Assembly: GCF_018131105.1 (NCBI RefSeq)
Contig: NZ_JAFCJI010000002.1
Coordinates: forward strand, 992,001 to 1,056,000
DNA length: 64,000 nt
Reading direction: 5' to 3'
Origin: Bradyrhizobium manausense
GTDB taxonomy: Bacteria; Pseudomonadota; Alphaproteobacteria; Rhizobiales; Xanthobacteraceae
Shown here: positions 51,485-59,372 of the stretch, in pieces
Layout: each line of letters begins with the position of its first letter
Position numbering within the stretch: the first letter of the stretch is position 1
Made by a program: the position numbers and the translations under genes
The notes under the pieces: generated by a model
Seen by the model: only the letters and a program-made list of their open reading frames with translations
Databases searched by the model: none
Told to the model about the DNA's origin: nothing

Positions 51485-53650
51485 ATGAAACGCGTTGACG
51501 CCCACGGATTGAAGATCGCCCCCGTCCTTTTCGATTTCATCGCCAAGGAAGCCGCCCCGAAATCGGGGATCGCGCCGGATGCGTTCTGGGCCGGGGTGGC
51601 CGCCATCATCAAGGAGCTGGGGCCGAAGAACCGGTCGCTGCTCGCCTTCCGTGATCAGTTGCAGGCCAAGATCGACGACTGGCATCGCGCCAGCAAGGGC
51701 AAGGCGTTCGACCTCGACGCCTACACCGCCTTCCTGAAGGAGATCGGCTATCTCGTCCCGGAGCCGGCGACGCAGAAGGTCGAGACCGCCAATGTCGACG
51801 AGGAAATCGGCAAGATCTGCGGCCCGCAGCTGGTCGTGCCGCTCACCAACGCGCGCTACGCGCTGAATGCCGCGAACGCGCGCTGGGGCTCGCTCTATGA
51901 CGCCTTCTACGGCACCGATGCGATCCCGCATGATCCGTCCGAGAGCGGCAAGGGTTACAACAAGGCGCGTGGCGACAAGGTGATCGCCAAGGCCAAGGCG
52001 TTCCTCGACGCCGCCGTGCCGCTCGCGACCGGCAGCCACACCGACGTCACCGCCTATAGTGTCGTCGCGGGCCAGCTCGCGGTGAAGCTGAAGAGCGGTA
52101 ACGCCACCGCGCTGAAGAACGCCGCGCAATTCGCAGGCTTCCAGGGCGATGCGGCCGCACCATCAGCGGTGCTGCTCGTCAACAACGGCATGCATGTCGA
52201 GGTGAAGATCGATCGCAGCAGCGCGATCGGCAAGGACGATCCGGCCGGCGTCGCCGACATGATCATGGAATCCGCCGTCTCGACCATCCTCGACATGGAA
52301 GACTCGGTCGCGGCCGTCGATGCCGAGGACAAGGTGCTTGTCTATCGCAACACGCTCGGCCTGATGAACGGCACGCTGTCGGCGGATTTCGAGAAGGGCG
52401 GCAAGACGCTGACGCGTTCGCTCAACGCCGACCGCAGCTACAAGACGCCCGACGGCAAGGGCGAAGTGAAGCTGCACGGCCGCAGCCTGCTGCTGATGCG
52501 CAATTGCGGTCACCACATGTTCACCGATGCCGTGCTGGACGAGAAGGGCGAGGAAGTCCCGGAAGGCCTGCTCGACGCCGCCGTCTCCGGCCTGCTCGCG
52601 ATCCACGACATCAAGGGCAACTCCAAGGTCAAGAACAGCCGCACGGGATCGGCCTACATCGTCAAGCCGAAGATGCACGGCCCGGACGAGGTCTCGTTCA
52701 CCTGCGAGATTTTTGACCGCGTCGAGAAGATGCTGGGCCTGCCCGAGAACACGCTCAAGGTCGGCATCATGGACGAGGAGCGGCGCACCACCGTCAACCT
52801 CAAGGCCTGCATCCAGCGCGCCTCAAAGCGCATCATGTTCATCAACACCGGCTTCCTCGACCGCACCGGCGACGAGATCCACACCTCGATGGAAGCGGGT
52901 CCGATGATCCGCAAGAACGAGATGAAGGCGCAGGCCTGGATCAAGGCCTATGAGGACTGGAACGTCGACATGGGCCTGATCGACGGCCTGCCCGGCCATG
53001 CCCAGATCGGCAAGGGCATGTGGGCCGCGCCCGACAAGATGGCGGACATGCTGCAGCAGAAGCTCGCGCATCCGCAGGCGGGCGCCACCACGGCATGGGT
53101 GCCCTCGCCGACGGCAGCGACCTTGCACGCCCTGCACTATCACCAGGTCAACGTCATCGCGCGCCAGCAGGAGCTGACCAAGGGCGGACCTCGCGCGAAG
53201 CTGTCCGACATCCTCACCATTCCGGTGTCGAAATCGAACTGGGCGCCCGACGACGTCAAGCAGGAGATCGACAACAACTGCCAGGGCATTCTGGGCTACG
53301 TCGTGCGCTGGATCGACCAGGGCGTCGGTTGCTCCAAAGTGCCCGATATTCACGATGTCGGCCTGATGGAAGATCGTGCGACCCTGCGCATCTCCAGCCA
53401 GCATCTCGCCAACTGGCTGCACCAGGGCGTCATCACCGAGGCGCAGGTGATGGAATCGCTCAAGCGCATGGCCGTCGTCGTCGACAAGCAGAACGTGGGC
53501 GATGCCATCTACAAGCCGATGGCGCCAGCCTTCGACGGCGTCGCCTTCAAGGCAGCCTGCGACCTGGTCTTCAAGGGCCGCGAGCAGCCGAACGGCTACA
53601 CCGAATACATCCTCACCGCGCGCCGCCGCGAGGCCAAGGCAGCCGGCTGA
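51485..53650 (+). CDS. glcB: Malate synthase G
   Basis: A 721-residue enzyme condensing glyoxylate and acetyl-CoA to malate (glyoxylate/glycolate use), the usual malate synthase G length. Segments include MKRVDAHGLKIAPVLFDFI, ESAVSTILDMEDSVAAVDAEDKV, RGRSLLLMRNCGHHMF-type and TVNLKACIQRASKRIMFINTGFLDRTGDEIHTSMEAGPM. ATG 51485 matches homologue starts. A strong terminator follows. Confidence 0.96.
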   Translation: MKRVDAHGLKIAPVLFDFIAKEAAPKSGIAPDAFWAGVAAIIKELGPKNRSLLAFRDQLQAKIDDWHRASKGKAFDLDAYTAFLKEIGYLVPEPATQKVETANVDEEIGKICGPQLVVPLTNARYALNAANARWGSLYDAFYGTDAIPHDPSESGKGYNKARGDKVIAKAKAFLDAAVPLATGSHTDVTAYSVVAGQLAVKLKSGNATALKNAAQFAGFQGDAAAPSAVLLVNNGMHVEVKIDRSSAIGKDDPAGVADMIMESAVSTILDMEDSVAAVDAEDKVLVYRNTLGLMNGTLSADFEKGGKTLTRSLNADRSYKTPDGKGEVKLHGRSLLLMRNCGHHMFTDAVLDEKGEEVPEGLLDAAVSGLLAIHDIKGNSKVKNSRTGSAYIVKPKMHGPDEVSFTCEIFDRVEKMLGLPENTLKVGIMDEERRTTVNLKACIQRASKRIMFINTGFLDRTGDEIHTSMEAGPMIRKNEMKAQAWIKAYEDWNVDMGLIDGLPGHAQIGKGMWAAPDKMADMLQQKLAHPQAGATTAWVPSPTAATLHALHYHQVNVIARQQELTKGGPRAKLSDILTIPVSKSNWAPDDVKQEIDNNCQGILGYVVRWIDQGVGCSKVPDIHDVGLMEDRATLRISSQHLANWLHQGVITEAQVMESLKRMAVVVDKQNVGDAIYKPMAPAFDGVAFKAACDLVFKGREQPNGYTEYILTARRREAKAAG

Positions 53651-53672
53651 GACGGCCGCTTGTTCGAACATC

Positions 53673-53702
53673 AAAAGCCCCGGCTCGCGCCGGGGCTTTT
53701 TT
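53673..53702 (+). terminator. Rho-independent terminator of glcB
   Basis: AAAAGCCCCGGC / GCCGGGGCTTTT stem with a TCGC loop, followed by TTTT. It lies about 25 bases past the glcB stop. Confidence 0.95.
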
Positions 53703-53722
53703 GCTGGGCAAGCGCGCCGCCG

Positions 53723-53878
53723 CTAAAACACTGCGAGATATTTCAGCAGCGACACGATGCCGATGATGATGACCACCACGCGCGCGATCTGCTTGGCGCG
53801 GCCATCCATCGGCAGCATGTTGATGAGATAGAGAACGAGAATGATGACGAGAAAGGTGACGAGTACGCCGACCAGCAT
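53723..53878 (-). CDS. 51-residue membrane protein (Thivi_2564-like)
   Basis: Read on the minus strand from ATG 53878 to TAG at 53723-53725, it encodes a 51-residue protein with two hydrophobic helices (about 1-20 and 33-51) separated by the polar loop MLPMDGRAKQ. The pattern with a central PMDG is that of the small Thivi_2564-type membrane proteins, as I recall that family. An RBS-like GAAGGGGG precedes the ATG, and a near-perfect EcfG promoter lies at 53917-53941, so it is very probably expressed in general stress. Function unknown. Confidence 0.8.
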   Translation of the reverse strand: MLVGVLVTFLVIILVLYLINMLPMDGRAKQIARVVVIIIGIVSLLKYLAVF

Positions 53879-53916
53879 CGCAGGGCCCCCTTCAGGCAAA
53901 TTGCTGACGAGGCTCT

Positions 53917-53941
53917 AACGCCTATCTCGCGCGCCGGTTCC
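53917..53941 (-). promoter_or_regulatory. EcfG-type general-stress promoter
   Basis: On the minus strand GGAAC-N16-CGTT, exactly the alphaproteobacterial EcfG consensus. It lies 39-63 bases upstream of the small membrane protein start, a suitable distance. Confidence 0.75.
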
Positions 53942-54040
53942 ATCGACGCAACCCATTGCAGCTTCTGGTAAATGCGTAATTCTACGAGCAGCCGGCCTGC
54001 CTAAGCCTTACCCTTTTCGCTTCAGCTATCGAAACCGTTC

Positions 54041-54144
54041 GGCCTGCGCGAGGTCAACGAGATCGCCGCCGCGATCGCCAACGCCGTGCAGTCACAGGGC
54101 GTGGCGGCGCAGGAGATCACCCGAAGCACGAGCCACATTCTCGA
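54041..54144 (+). pseudogene. Fragment of a methyl-accepting chemotaxis protein
   Basis: The plus-strand frame reads GLREVNEIAAAIANAVQSQG then VAAQEITRSTSHIL, which matches the conserved tail of the MCP signalling/methylation helix (...I.EIAAAIA.AVEEQGAATQEI.R...). Nothing before or after belongs to a receptor, and there is no start codon or membrane domain. It is a relic of a lost chemoreceptor. A family B hairpin arm begins two bases later. Confidence 0.75.
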
Positions 54145-54145
54145 T

Positions 54146-54168
54146 GTCGTCCTGGCGAAAGCCAGGAC
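54146..54168. repeat. Single-arm family B palindrome
   Basis: GTCGTCCTGGCGAAAGCCAG followed by GAC forms one hairpin arm of the family B element, abutting the chemoreceptor relic and 18 bases before the convergent DUF2865 stop. Confidence 0.75.
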
Positions 54169-54185
54169 GATGCGAGAGGAAGGCC

Positions 54186-54839
54186 CTACTCTTTCGCCAC
54201 CACCGGCACCTGACGGAACTTCGCGCGCATTTTCTCCGGCAATGGGGAGAAGTTCATCGCGACGCCGCGGCGATCGTTGGCGTTGCGATTGGCGACGACG
54301 AGGCCGTCGCTTCCTGCCACAATATCTCCCTTGCGCAGCGTCGGATCGTCGTCGATCTTGACCTGAGCAAGCCCGGCCGGATCCTTGCCGTTGCAAGTAC
54401 AGCCCGCGACGATCTCGTTGCGATAGCGGAAAGCGTTGGGCAGGTCGGAATAGGGCTTGCCCTTGTCCGTGGTGGCGTCGTCGATGTCGTTGCCATAGAC
54501 CAGTGACGTCTCTGACGCCGGACAGAAGCTGCTGCAGGATTGCGCCTTGCTCTCGGCATCATTGCCTTGCGCCGGGAAGTAACGGCCGTCGCAACCGCGC
54601 ACGCAAAAGGCCGTGCCGCCGCCATAGGAGGCGCGCTGGCGCGGCGCGTCATAGCGCGGCGTGTCGTCGTTCGGGAACGGCACGCGGATCTCGGGCGCCG
54701 GCCGCGTGCGGAAGCCGCCGAACAGGGCCGAGAAGAAATCTTCCGCATGCGCCGACGGCGCCAGCGCAAGGCCGAGGGAAGCGATCGTGACGAACGCAGC
54801 CGTTCCGCCAGCAAGCTTGCTGATCGAACGTCTCATCAT
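54186..54839 (-). CDS. DUF2865 secreted protein
   Basis: A 217-residue periplasmic protein with a signal peptide ending APSAHA (about residue 32). Its Cys-rich core is FCVRGCDGRYFP, CSSFCPASETSLVYGNDIDDATTDKGKPYSDLPNAFRYRNEIVAGCTCNG, the DUF2865 signature. Six cysteines suggest disulfides. Function unknown. It lies 18 bases downstream of the L,D-transpeptidase gene on the same strand, so the EcfG promoter there probably serves both. Confidence 0.9.
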   Translation of the reverse strand: MMRRSISKLAGGTAAFVTIASLGLALAPSAHAEDFFSALFGGFRTRPAPEIRVPFPNDDTPRYDAPRQRASYGGGTAFCVRGCDGRYFPAQGNDAESKAQSCSSFCPASETSLVYGNDIDDATTDKGKPYSDLPNAFRYRNEIVAGCTCNGKDPAGLAQVKIDDDPTLRKGDIVAGSDGLVVANRNANDRRGVAMNFSPLPEKMRAKFRQVPVVAKE

Positions 54840-54857
54840 GTGACCTCTCTTAAGCTT

Positions 54858-55628
54858 TTAGTCCACCGACGACGCCGAGATGTTCAGCGCCTGGCGGCCC
54901 GAGTGCAGCGTCGTCACCGCCGGACGCTTGCGCACGGGATCACCGCCGCGCGCCATCAGCGGCGCATTCTTCGGCAGCACCACGACCCTGGCGCCGACAC
55001 TGACGCGGCTGAACAGGTCGGTCACGTCCTCATTGGTGAGGCGGATGCAGCCGGAGGAGACGAACTTGCCGATGGTGGTGGGATCGTTGGTGCCGTGAAT
55101 GCGATATTCGCTGGAGCCGAGATACATCGCACGGGCGCCCAGGGGATTGCCGGGGCCGCCGGCGACGAAGCGCGGCAGATAGGGCTGGCGCGCGATCATC
55201 TCTGCCGGCGGATGCCAATCCGGCCATTCCGCCTTGCGGCTGACGCTCTGCACGCCCGACCAGGTGAATCCCTCGCGGCCGACGCCGACGCCATAGCGCA
55301 TGGCGCGTCCGTTACCGAGCACGTAGTACAGATAGGTGTTGGCGGTATCGATCACGATGGTGCCGGCCGGCTCGCTACGGTCGAAGCTCACGATCTGCCG
55401 GCGCAGGCGATCGGGCAACGCTGCATCCTCGTCGGCGGCCTGGGGCGCTTGGCTCGTATACTCCTGCGAATAGGTCTGGTCTTGCGGATAGAATTGCGGC
55501 TGCATCGACGCGTAGCCGAGCGATTGCGCTTGTGCCGCGAATGGCACAGTCAGAAAAGCTGCCGCAAAGACGCAAGCGGTGACGACGCGCGGCGACAAGC
55601 TGCGACGGATGACCGATAACTTTGTCAT
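54858..55628 (-). CDS. L,D-transpeptidase (YkuD family)
   Basis: A 256-residue periplasmic enzyme with a signal peptide ending AQAQ. The YkuD domain (about 90-225) has the active-site block HGTNDPTTIGKFVSSGCIRLTNEDVTDLF, with the catalytic cysteine in SSGCIRL. The family forms 3-3 peptidoglycan crosslinks or attaches proteins to peptidoglycan. ATG 55628 is chosen to give the signal peptide. It sits in an EcfG-driven transcript with DUF2865. Confidence 0.93.
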   Translation of the reverse strand: MTKLSVIRRSLSPRVVTACVFAAAFLTVPFAAQAQSLGYASMQPQFYPQDQTYSQEYTSQAPQAADEDAALPDRLRRQIVSFDRSEPAGTIVIDTANTYLYYVLGNGRAMRYGVGVGREGFTWSGVQSVSRKAEWPDWHPPAEMIARQPYLPRFVAGGPGNPLGARAMYLGSSEYRIHGTNDPTTIGKFVSSGCIRLTNEDVTDLFSRVSVGARVVVLPKNAPLMARGGDPVRKRPAVTTLHSGRQALNISASSVD

Positions 55629-55676
55629 GTGCTGCCCCGTTGGATGTGTGCATCTGGGTGATGCTGCTGTCCCGTA

Positions 55677-55702
55677 AACGCAGCAGTGCCGACTCAAGTT
55701 CC
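55677..55702 (-). promoter_or_regulatory. EcfG-type general-stress promoter (L,D-transpeptidase)
   Basis: On the minus strand GGAAC-N17-CGTT, matching the EcfG consensus, 49-74 bases upstream of the transpeptidase ATG. Confidence 0.75.
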
Positions 55703-55761
55703 CGCGCCAGGCGCGGCAGCGGGGTCACAGTCAAGCGACCGCGAGTTCACGAAGCCGCGAT

Positions 55762-55786
55762 GGAACCTCGCCGCCCCCGGCACGTT
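55762..55786 (+). promoter_or_regulatory. EcfG-type general-stress promoter (AI-2E permease)
   Basis: GGAAC-N16-CGTT on the plus strand, 51-75 bases upstream of the permease start at 55837. It is back-to-back with the transpeptidase promoter, making a divergent stress-controlled intergenic region. Confidence 0.75.
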
Positions 55787-55836
55787 GTCTCGTCATCAAT
55801 GGGCGCTCGGAGGCTTTCCGTGCGGGGAGAGATATT

Positions 55837-56949
55837 GTGCGCGTCCTTCCCAGTGAACGACTGATTTCCGGCGACAACGAAGGCACCCCGCTTCCCGACA
55901 GCCATAGCGAACTGCCGCCGGTGATCCGGCGCACCGAGTTCGTCGCCTTTGCAATTGCCGGCCTGCTCCTGATCGCCGTCGTCGCCGTGCTCTACGTGGC
56001 CAAGGCGTTTTTCCTGCCGGTGGTCATGGCCATCGTCGCCGGTACCATGCTGTCGCCGGCCGCGACGTTCCTGGAAAAACGGCGGGTCCCCCGCGCCGTG
56101 GGCGCCGTGCTCATCGTGATCGCGGTGACCGCGATGGTCGCGTTCGTGTTCGCACTGATTGCCGCACCGGCCATGGAATGGAGCTCGCGCCTGCCGGAAC
56201 TGGGCGCGCAATTGAAGGACAAGCTGCACGTCTTCGACCGGCCGCTGGCGCTTTGGCGCGAGCTGCAAACCATGGTCGGCGGCTCCGAGGGGCTGCCGAG
56301 CTTTCAGCTTCCCAAGTTCGAATGGGTGCAGCCGACGCTGGAATTCCTGTCGCCGACCTTCGCCGAATTCCTGCTGTTCTTCGTCACACTGATCCTGTTC
56401 ATCGCGAGCTGGGGCGATTTGCGGCGCGCATTGATCATGACGTTCGGCGAACGCGACGCACGGCTGCGTACGCTGCGGATCCTGAACGAGATCGAGGTCC
56501 ATCTCGGCAACTACCTTCTCACGGTGACCATCATCAATATCGGCGTGGGCGTCGCGACCGGAATCGTCTGCGTGCTCACCGGCATGCCCAATCCGGCCGG
56601 CCTCGGCGCCCTTGCGGCGGCCCTCAATTTCATCCCCATCATCGGACCGGTCGCAATGTTCGTTGTTCTGGTCGTGGTCGGGCTCGTCGCCTTTCCGACC
56701 CTCGGCGGCGGCCTGATGGCGGCGATCGCTTTCGGCGGCGTTACCTTCATGGAGGGGCACTTCGTCACGCCGACCATCATCGGCCGGAGGCTGGCGCTGA
56801 ACGCACTTGCGGTGTTCATCGCGCTCGCCTTCTGGACCTGGCTGTGGGGGCCGATGGGTGCGTTCCTGTCGTCGCCGCTGCTGATCGTCGGGTTGATCCT
56901 GAAGGAGCATCTGCTGCCGGAGAATTCGCCGCAGCTTCCGCAGGCGTAA
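55837..56949 (+). CDS. AI-2E-family membrane permease
   Basis: A 370-residue polytopic protein (about seven helices) of the PerM/TqsA/YdiK family, with segments VVMAIVAGTMLSPAATFLEKRRVPRAVGAVLIV and GLGALAAALNFIPIIGPVAMFVVLVVVGLVAFPTL, then FVTPTIIGRRLALNALAVFIALAFWTWLWGPMGAFLSSPLL. The family name comes from TqsA (autoinducer-2 export); many members have other or unknown roles. GTG 55837 has GGGGAGA upstream. An EcfG promoter precedes it. Confidence 0.9.
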   Translation: MRVLPSERLISGDNEGTPLPDSHSELPPVIRRTEFVAFAIAGLLLIAVVAVLYVAKAFFLPVVMAIVAGTMLSPAATFLEKRRVPRAVGAVLIVIAVTAMVAFVFALIAAPAMEWSSRLPELGAQLKDKLHVFDRPLALWRELQTMVGGSEGLPSFQLPKFEWVQPTLEFLSPTFAEFLLFFVTLILFIASWGDLRRALIMTFGERDARLRTLRILNEIEVHLGNYLLTVTIINIGVGVATGIVCVLTGMPNPAGLGALAAALNFIPIIGPVAMFVVLVVVGLVAFPTLGGGLMAAIAFGGVTFMEGHFVTPTIIGRRLALNALAVFIALAFWTWLWGPMGAFLSSPLLIVGLILKEHLLPENSPQLPQA

Positions 56950-56963
56950 GCGCCGCCGCGAAC

Positions 56964-56988
56964 GGAACTTCCCCGAAGACGAAGCGTT
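56964..56988 (+). promoter_or_regulatory. EcfG-type general-stress promoter (DUF883)
   Basis: GGAAC-N16-CGTT, a full consensus match, 41-65 bases upstream of the DUF883 ATG. Confidence 0.75.
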
Positions 56989-57028
56989 TTCCGGCTATCT
57001 CCGCCGCCGACAGTTTTGGAGCCCCTTG

Positions 57029-57400
57029 ATGTCAATGACCACTGGCGAAACCGGGATGAGAGACTGGACCGACAAAGCCACCGCAGAACGTCTCGAGAAG
57101 GATGTAGCAGCCGTGAAAAGCGATATCGCCGCCCTCACCGACCAGATCACCGACGCCCTCAACACATTCGCCAACTCTACGGGCAAGCAGGCCCGGCGCG
57201 GCTACAAGCAGGCGCGCGACAACATGGATTCGACGCTCGACGACTTCTCGGAGCGCGGCAGCGCGATGATGGACGCGGCGCAGGATGCGTATGGCTCGAT
57301 CGAGGAGACGCTGGAAGAAACGATCACGCAGCGACCGCTCGCGACCGTCGGCGTCGCGCTCGGCATCGGCTTCCTGATCGGCTTCGCCTGGCGCCGGTGA
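57029..57400 (+). CDS. DUF883 (ElaB/YqjD-like) membrane-anchored protein
   Basis: A 123-residue protein. Its N-terminal amphipathic helix (AERLEKDVAAVKSDIAALTDQITDALNTFANSTGKQ) is followed by a charged helix and one C-terminal transmembrane segment (TVGVALGIGFLIGFAWRR) of the ElaB/YqjD type, which binds ribosomes in stationary-phase E. coli. That role is a family analogy. The TTG at 57026 is a possible alternative start. It is under an EcfG promoter and followed by a membrane partner. Confidence 0.88.
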   Translation: MSMTTGETGMRDWTDKATAERLEKDVAAVKSDIAALTDQITDALNTFANSTGKQARRGYKQARDNMDSTLDDFSERGSAMMDAAQDAYGSIEETLEETITQRPLATVGVALGIGFLIGFAWRR

Positions 57401-57493
57401 GATGACGAGCGGATCTTGAGAGGACGGCGACGCTGCAGCGCCGCCCTTCCGGCTTGTGACGATACGGCTTGCTGGGATTTGAGGAGCTAGGCC

Positions 57494-57946
57494 ATGTTTC
57501 AGCGTATTCTCGACGGCATCAGTGCCTCTACCGGCACGACTGTCCGACTGACCTCGCTGGCAGCGGGTGCGGCCTTCGCGCTCTTCATCACCACATGCTT
57601 CCTGTGTGCGGCCGCCTTCATCTCGGTGCTGGAAAAATACGGTCCGGTGCAGGCCTGCCTCGCGGGTGCCGGCGTTTTCTTTTTGCTAACCCTGACTGCG
57701 GCCGTGAGCTACTGGGCCTACAGGCGGGAGTTACGCCGGGAAGCACGTGTGGCCGCCGAGCGCGCCGCCAAGGCAGCTCCGAGCATGCTCGCCGATCCCA
57801 TGCTGCTCGCCACGGGCCTGCAGATCGTCCGCGCCGTCGGCGTCAAGCGGCTTCTGCCGATCCTGGCGATCGGTGGGGTCGCACTCGGAATCATGGCAAG
57901 CCGCGCCGGCGCTGCAGACGAGACCGCGGCCGAGCCGGCCGAGTAA
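57494..57946 (+). CDS. Small membrane protein paired with DUF883
   Basis: A 150-residue protein with two transmembrane helices (about 22-45 and 52-72), a long basic/alanine-rich cytoplasmic helix and a third short hydrophobic segment (about 120-137, LLPILAIGGVALGIMA). A phage-holin-like or DUF1469-like arrangement is possible; I cannot assign a family. An RBS-like TTGAGGAG precedes ATG 57494. It probably shares the DUF883 transcript and stress regulation. Confidence 0.75.
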   Translation: MFQRILDGISASTGTTVRLTSLAAGAAFALFITTCFLCAAAFISVLEKYGPVQACLAGAGVFFLLTLTAAVSYWAYRRELRREARVAAERAAKAAPSMLADPMLLATGLQIVRAVGVKRLLPILAIGGVALGIMASRAGAADETAAEPAE

Positions 57947-58022
57947 GGACGCGAGCACAAAGAAAGTTGCGCCACAGGCCGCCGAGCGAGCCGCCCGGGA
58001 AATTTGACGGGCGCCTCTGCGC

Positions 58023-58127
58023 AATATTTCATCAGCCGCGGTAAATCCGGCCTCCTTCACGTAATCGCTACTCGGACGGACAGGCGGTTGCCGCTAAAAG
58101 CATCGCCCTGATTCCAGATGAAATATT
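58023..58127. repeat. Perfect 11-base inverted repeat flanking the opgC leader
   Basis: AATATTTCATC (58023-58033) is repeated inverted as GATGAAATATT (58117-58127), about 83 bases apart. The second arm contains the first possible start codon of the OpgC-like gene, so pairing in the mRNA would sequester it. No known riboregulator can be named. Confidence 0.6.
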
Positions 58128-59275
58128 TAGCAATGAAGCCGTCTGTTAGGGCGAACCTCACCGCATTCCAGCACGACGCAAGGCTGTACTTGACGCTCGG
58201 CATTGCGACCTGGTCGGTGTTCGTCGACCACATCCCGAACAATGTCGTCAACCTGCTGACGCTGCGCAACTTCGGCTTCAGCGGCGCGGCCGACCTGTTC
58301 GTGTTCGTGGTGGGCTATGGCGTCGCCATCATCCACGGCAGGATGGCGCTGGAGCGCGGCTATGTCGTCGCCGCGACGCGCATCTTCCGCCGCGTCTGGC
58401 GGCTCTATGCCGCCTATGTCGTGCTGTTCGTGATCTACATCGACACCATCGCCTATGTCGCCTCGCAATCGATGGCGCCGGAGATCATCAGCGACTACAA
58501 CATCTCCGGGATCCTCGATCATCCGCTGCGTATCCTGGTCCGTGGTCTTTTGCTCCAGGAAGAGCCGCTGAACCTGGATTTGCTGCAATTGATGATCCCG
58601 CTGATGGCCTTCTTTCCGTTCGTCCTGTGGGGGCTGCTGCGGCGGCCGAACGTGACGCTGGCGCTCTCTGTTGTGCTCTACGTCGCAGCACGCTGGTTCG
58701 ACTGGAATTTCCGGACCTATCCGGACCAGGAATGGGCGTTGAATCCGTTCTGCTGGCAGATGTTGATGGTGCTGGGCGGCTGGTTCGCGGTAACAGGCGC
58801 GTCGGGCCACCGCTTGCGCCAGCTGTCCTGGCTGCGCGCGCTCGCGGGCAGCTACCTCGTGGCGGCGATGGCCATCACCTTGATGCGTCACTCGCCGACC
58901 TTGTCCGCCTATTTGCCTGACACCGTGCTCAACGGCATCTCGCCGACCGACAAGGAAAACCTCGCGCCCTATCGCGTGATCCATTTCCTCGCGCTCGCCT
59001 TCATCGCAACGCACCTCATCCCGGCCGATCATCCGGGATTGCAATGGAAGCCGCTGCAGATGGTGATCAAATGCGGCGAGGAATGGCTCGCCGTCTTCTG
59101 CGTCGGCGTGTTCCTGTCCTTCGCCGGCCACCTCATCCTGATCACCGGTGCCAATCTGGTCGTGATGCAGATCGGGGTGAGCCTCGTCGGTTTCGCGGCG
59201 ATGACGGCAGTGGCCTATTATATCTCATGGTCGAAGCGTCAGGACGAGCCTGCGGCGCTGCGGCAGCGAGCCTAG
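58118..59275 (+). CDS. opgC: OpgC-like membrane acyltransferase
   Basis: A 385-residue polytopic membrane protein (about ten helices) of the OpgC family, which transfers succinyl or similar groups to osmoregulated periplasmic/cyclic glucans. The family starts RLYLTLGIATWSVFVDHIPNNVVNLLTLRNFGFSGAADLFVFVVGYGVA, followed by VWRLYAAYVVLFV, PLNLDLLQLMIPLMAFFPFVLWGLL and HFLALAFIATHLIP. The conserved His in VDHIP may be catalytic. The start could be ATG 58118 or 58133. The next gene is a TetR regulator. Confidence 0.9.
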   Translation: MKYLAMKPSVRANLTAFQHDARLYLTLGIATWSVFVDHIPNNVVNLLTLRNFGFSGAADLFVFVVGYGVAIIHGRMALERGYVVAATRIFRRVWRLYAAYVVLFVIYIDTIAYVASQSMAPEIISDYNISGILDHPLRILVRGLLLQEEPLNLDLLQLMIPLMAFFPFVLWGLLRRPNVTLALSVVLYVAARWFDWNFRTYPDQEWALNPFCWQMLMVLGGWFAVTGASGHRLRQLSWLRALAGSYLVAAMAITLMRHSPTLSAYLPDTVLNGISPTDKENLAPYRVIHFLALAFIATHLIPADHPGLQWKPLQMVIKCGEEWLAVFCVGVFLSFAGHLILITGANLVVMQIGVSLVGFAAMTAVAYYISWSKRQDEPAALRQRA

Positions 59276-59372
59276 CCGGGACATCAGCGCGATTCCGCTA
59301 GGCCGGGCGCCGCGCCTGCGCTATGCGAGACGAGGCGGCCTGCGGCGGCGGGCTCTGCGCAAGGAGACCGGC

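Larger units (their letters stand above)
53879..54185. other. 307-base region with EcfG promoter, MCP relic and palindrome
   Basis: Contains the EcfG-type promoter of the 51-residue protein (53917-53941), a decayed chemoreceptor fragment (54041-54144), and a family B hairpin arm (54146-54168) directly after it. No intact gene is present. Confidence 0.65.
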
